NCBI GenBank assembly: GCA_964059195.1
Contig: CAXKWD010000006.1
Coordinates: 9,602,530 to 9,666,529, forward strand
From: Ectobius pallidus
Taxonomy: Eukaryota > Arthropoda > Insecta > Blattodea > Ectobiidae
DNA length: 64,000 nucleotides
Direction of reading: 5' to 3'
Shown: one piece after another, positions 48,201 through 54,200 of the stretch
How the letters are laid out: every line of letters begins with the position of its first letter
Position numbering within the stretch: position 1 is the first letter of the stretch
Made by a program: the position numbers and the translations under genes
The notes under the pieces: model-generated
What the model was told of the DNA's origin: nothing
What the model saw: only the letters and a program-made list of their open reading frames with translations
Databases searched by the model: none

Positions 48201-51200
48201 CTGTAGCCGGTGGAACACAAAATTGAAAAAATATCGCAGCTTTTCAGTTTAAAAACCAGGATCAGACAGATTATCGGCAATGGTAAACACAGCCCTTAAG
48301 CTCTATCCACAATGCGCAGTCGGCAGTTGTTAGTCGGTAGACGGTAGTTTGTAGTCAAAGTATAACGTGTGGTGATCAATGGACGCCATTCACAATGTGC
48401 AGTTGCAGACGACAGTAGTCGGCAGACGAGAGATTCATCTCTGACTACGAACTGAACGACTGCAAGTAACATATTACGCGAATGAAAATTATTTACTAGT
48501 GCAAATACACAGATTAGCATACTACGAGAAAGCAAGATGTGTTTATAACATATATTATGCAATTATAAAGCGATTCCTCCACCTTTTTTATTCTGTAAAA
48601 TGTTTCCCTAACCTCAATGTCGACAGCATATTGTAGACGACTCGAGTGCTGCTCCCAAGCGGCTGATTGCAACAGCAAACTGCCGACTACTGGGTCATTC
48701 CACCTCAATTCATCCAGGGAATGTAACCCTCCGGTCTCAGATTTTGATGAAAATTTGTAGTGTGGTTCCCATATGCATGAGAAGCAAAGATCTGAATTTT
48801 TAGCTTCCTGTCTGTTATAGATTCGGAGATACACTTCTTTGAAAACACCGTGTTTTAGGAAGAATAGAGTCAGGACAGAAGTAGGTTTTGTGTGCAGACT
48901 GTTACATTTTTGCTTGTACCATGCCTGTGAATGTTAGCAGAACCATAACACATAATCATTCCAATGCAAAAATGAGTGCTGAGTTCAAATCTGGTGTCAG
49001 AATTTGTCTAACACTTACAGAAATGTTGTTATGGGCATGTAAACTTAAAAATTGAAACTATAAAAAGGCAGATATATATAAGCTTTCATGAACCACAGAT
49101 TATTGTCTCTGTTGGACATTACATGAGAATATTATAGGAGAAAAATTCCTCCGACACTCAGGGTTGTTATGACAAAAGCCGGCCTGATTTTAACCGGTTT
49201 TATCCACTTGAAAAAAGCCAGGCAATTTTATCCGGATAAAATCAAATTGAATAAAAATAATGGAAGTTTCTTTCATGTTTTTATTTCCAAACATCATAAA
49301 TTTAAGTTACAAGCTCAGAACCTGTAGTAGGCCTACTTAGGACTACTGAGTGCAAATGCAGAGCTACCAGTTTTATCCACTTGAAAAAAGCCAGGCCGGA
49401 TAAAATCAAATTGAATAAAAATAATTCAAGTTTCTTACATGCTTTTATTTCCAAACATCACAAATTTAAAAGTTTCAAGCTCAGAACCTGTAGTAGGCCT
49501 ACTGAGTGCAAATGCAGAGCTACCAGTTGTTACGTTTAATTAACATAAAATATGAAGGTGTAGTCAATCTCAGTTTTTACAAGAAAATGTCTTTTCTCCT
49601 CTATCACGTGGGAGGGAATAAATTTCAGTTCATGCAAGAATTTGACTTTTCATTCTAATAATAATTTATTCTTTAAAGTATTTGGTGTTCCTTTTAACAT
49701 AATTATAACAAACTTCTGGTGTTCATAGAACCTTAATAAATCTTTATACATTTATTATATTAAACTTCTTTTATATATATTACAATACTTCTTGAAGTAC
49801 CAAACATACAATATTCATTCCACTCAACCCCTTTCCTTTTTCTTGTAATTTCCAACTGCAGAAGAAAAATATAGAAATAATAGAACTGAAATGTACAATT
49901 CTTGTAAGCATGTTCTGGAACAAATGCCATAATTACAAAAGAAAATTTGATGTAAAGATGAACTTACTTTTATGAGGGCTTGCCTTAAGCAAACCCTCGT
50001 GAATTAGAAGAGCAAATAATTCCACAGCCTTGGAATACCGAGGGGCGTTTCCAGAAAATGAAGTTATTTTGAGGCAGCTATTCCACGTCGCCTTGTATGA
50101 AGAAGTGAAGCGCTGTTTCAATAGTAGACTAAGTAGCAGAAGTATTCCGAAATCTCGGCAGTTCCAGTAATATTTTAGAAGTGAAGTCGGTAGCTCCAGG
50201 TGGCATGCAGAATGGATGTAGAACGTATGTAGAATGGCGTAGAATGGGCGAAGAATGTGCGTAGAAGAATGGGCGTAGAATGGGGCGATGCCACGAAAGA
50301 TACTGATATATATAAAGACAGAGTGACTTCAAAAACTAACAATCTTTCAAGTTCTAAAATAAATTATTCTCTTTGAATATATCGATAAAAACATGTGATC
50401 TAGTGGCAGTGACTCAATAACATTTCTTACGTCACAAAATCACGTCACAACTAATATTTCTTCTTATTATTAAGTTTTACACGTGAAACTTAACACCAGT
50501 CTTATCCACTTGAAAAATGCCAGGCATTTTATCTGGATAAAATCAAATTGAGTAAAAATAATTGAAGTTTCTTTCATGTTCTTATTTCCAAACATCACAA
50601 ATTTAAAAGATACAAGCTCAGAACCTGTAGTAGGCCTGCTCAGGCCTACTGAGTGCAAATGCAGAGCTACCAGTTTTATCCACTTGAAAAAAGCCAGGCA
50701 TTTTATCTGGCTAAAATCAAATTGAATAAAAACAATCGAAGTTCCTTTCATGTTTAAATTTCCAAAGATCACAAATTTAAAAGTTACAAGCTCAGAACCT
50801 GTAGTAGGCCTCAGTTTTATCCACTTGAAAAAAAGCCAGACATTTTATCCGGCTAAAATCAAATTGAATAAAAATAATTGAAGTTCCTTTCTTGTTTTTA
50901 TTTCCAAACATCACAAATTTAAAAGTTATAAGCTCAGAACCTGTAGTAGGCCTACTTAGGCCTACTGAGTGCAAATGCAGAGCTACCAGTCTTATCCACT
51001 TGAAAAATGCCAGTCATTTTATCTGGATAAAATCAAATTGAGTAAAAATAATTGAAGTTTCTTTCATGTTCTTATTTCCAAACATCACAAATTTAAAAGA
51101 TACAAGGTCAGAAACCTAAAATTGTATTTAGTGTAATTTAATACAGTGAATCTCATGCAAGAGTTGGCCAATGACATGGGTTTCTGCGTCGCGGCGGGCA

Positions 51201-54200
51201 CAGCAAATAAAGACGCGTATGGGAAATTGACCTATACACTTTATTTTTGAAGTTTCCGCATAAATAGTAGTCACATGCTGTTAGAAGAACTTAAAAGCAA
51301 TATCACAAGAGAAATTAACTCTGTCTCGGAAGCTGAAATTATGCGTGTGAAAGAAAATTTCCTGAAAAGGTGCCAGTATTGTGTGGATGCAAGAGAAGAA
51401 CATTTCCAGCAGGTCTTGTGATGAGGTATGTGGTTATTTTCATTGTAATTTTAACTGTAAATATGAGAACCTGAATCATTACACCAATCGCGGCTTTATT
51501 TGCGTAGATATTTCACTTGATCGCTCGGGAGTTGGAGCTGTGCCCGCCGCTTCGCAGAATCCCACGTCATTGGCCAACTCTTGCGTGGGACTCACTGTAC
51601 CACTTCACTGTGTAATTCCCAGCAATAGTTAATTACCGTATTTACTCCAATATAATGCACCCTCGAATTTAATGCGCACCCTGATTTTGAAACTTAAAAT
51701 CATAAAAAAAAGAGTTTGTTAGCAAATGTAATGCGCATCAATAGGATATTTTATGTGGAATTTTGTCTTAGTATTTATAGAATAATGAACCAACACATAA
51801 ACATTTACAGTTAACTGCTAGTTTTAGGCCTACAAGTAGACCAATAGGCATGGCTCATCAATATTCACTAATGTGTTCATCACTGGAATCCTCGGAGGTG
51901 CTTATTTTTATTGCTAAATGGACAAACAAAATGTTAAATGCATGTTTCACAATAAAAGCTGATACCACTCTTAAATGAGTTTAAAATCGACAATGCACAA
52001 TATTCCACATTTGCACTATAGAACTGACAAAAACTATTTTTTCATTATGTTTCAGAAATTAAAGTTCATATATGGTGTAGGCTAACGATAAAATGAACGA
52101 AGTCGAGAATTATAGCAGTGCCTTGTTATGTAGATCAATATTACCTCCGACCTACGAAACGGATTTGTACTAGAATTTAACGCGCACCTCAGTATTGAAA
52201 TCTACAAATGGACAAAAATAGGGCACGTTATATTCAAGTAAATAAGGTAAATTCACCATTCATCATAATTGCTTTTTTGCATATTTTTGCTTTATTCTGC
52301 CTGTTGATGTATACAAGCTTCTGGGCTTTTTCATTGCCTAGTCTGTTTCTCAATTTTGTTTGTATTAACCCAAATGAAGAAAATACTCTTTCGATTGATG
52401 CAGAAAGATGTAAAGATTCTATGGCTTGACAAAATTCCAGCGATAGGTGATTACGCTTCAGATTTGTGTAATTGATGGAGAAATAAGTATAAAAATTCCC
52501 TTTAGGTAGGCCTACAGGGCACAGGCTGAGGTAGATTTCATAGTGCTTTTTATGAATAAATTTAGAATAAAAACTGAAATATTTTTTTATAAAAAGAGAG
52601 TTGTTAATTATGTATTAATTGATATCTTTTATTATTTCATTTTTAATTTGGCCAAGGAATATTGTTCTAAAGATATTTAACTATCATTTTTAATATTTCA
52701 AACTTTATTTCATTGGTAATTTTAGCCTCAGTTGGTCCTCATGAATTCATTTCGGCATGCCTATTGGCTGAGGTATATTTTAAAGTGTTTTTGACTTTCA
52801 AAAATTCAAATCTCTCCTTATATGAGCGCTACTGAGAAACTAGTTGTTGATTTAGAGATTACTCATCAAGAGCTTTTCAACGATACCCCACAAACATGGT
52901 TTTAAAATTTTTTAATTTCCACCCTCACCCCCACAACCACTGAATCATTGGTGTCTAATTTATGCATACTAAGTTTCCCTCTAAACCCCATAGGGCCCTA
53001 AATTTAATTTTTTCACAATTTCAACCCGCTCCCACCTCCCCCAACCAGGAAAAATTGATTTTAGCCGGCTAAATTTGATTTTAGCCGGCTAAAATCATGA
53101 TTTTAACCGGCTAAAATTGAAAAAAACTGCTGGTCAGGTCTTTTTCAATTTTAGTCGGCTTTTTTACAACCCTGCCGACACTGGGACTTGAACCCAGGAC
53201 CTTTGGCTATTCGCGCCAATGCTCTACCAACTGAGCTAAGCCGGAGTTCAATTCACAGCGCCGGATGGAACCTCTCTCCTATGACTGATTGCCCTAATGG
53301 TCTACCTCACAGACAGACAAGTTATGTCATATGCAGTACTGTGAGGCACACTAATTAGTGATTTTTGTGACCGGGCTCCCATAGAACATCAGTGTAGCAT
53401 CCCCAGTTTGTACTACTAAATGTGATGCGTAGGCCTACTACTTCATGAAGACGAAGTAGCCTAACTCTTATAGAGTAACAGATCATTATAAATCATTACA
53501 ACAATCTGTTAACTACAATTTAAATTGTCCTTACAAATGTAATAGGCATGTTAATATATCTATTAAATGTGAATATTTACTTATCACCACTCTAAAATAT
53601 CTTTTATAATCAATAGGCCTACTTGATGTATAGCACATCTATAGGCCTAAATAAAATGACATCTGTGGTCTATTTTTATATTTGGATTGGCAGTACACTT
53701 AATAATTTGGGTATCCAGCTGTTAACAAATTAATGTAATGTAACAGGTCTGCTGCAAAAATATTATGTTTAACTTACCGTGTAAAAGTGTTATAATTGTG
53801 GTAATGGATTTCTGTGCACATAATGGTAAGAACTGATTATAACACTGAATTACTTTGGCTTGTAAGACTGTAGCTCCATAATTATCTGGAAACTCTGTTC
53901 AACATATGTATGTAATCCATACTCAAATATTCTATTTTTACATATGTGCAGAAAAAAAATTCACCTAACAAAGTCCCACAAGTTTTTTTATTTGATCTAG
54001 ATGGAAATTTCCTGCTCGTTCCAATGGCGCAAAGCATTCAGCTGTATCTAGTTTACTTTTTGAGATATCATGGCTTTTATGAGGAGGCGCGATTGCCTTT
54101 TTATAGTTTCAATTTTTAAGTTTACATGCCCATAACAACATTTCTGTAAGTGTTAGACAAATTCTGACACCAGATTTGAACTCAGCAGTCTTTTTTGCAT

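Larger units (their letters stand above)
49159..53174 (-). mobile_element. hAT transposon, 4.0 kb, perfect 8-bp duplication
   Basis: Ends CAGGGTTGTTATGAC and CAGGGTTGTAAAAAAG (inverted), with CCGACACT on both sides (49151-49158, 53175-53182). It contains six copies of a subterminal tandem unit (49195-49530 and 50495-51115), a transposase C-terminus at 52245-52440, and two nested MITEs. Confidence 0.9.
49070..53392 (-). mobile_element. tRNA composite fragment split by a hAT element
   Basis: Left part 49070-49158 ('agctttcatgaaccacagat', 'tccgacact') and right part 53175-53392 match the composite at 44460-44936. The tRNA-like sequence (53175-53245, minus) was cut by the hAT insertion. Confidence 0.8.

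Noticed and set aside
49933..50121. Small minus-strand frame in the hAT as the missing transposase
   Set aside because: No hAT motif is present. The only supported transposase part is the C-terminus at 52245-52440.
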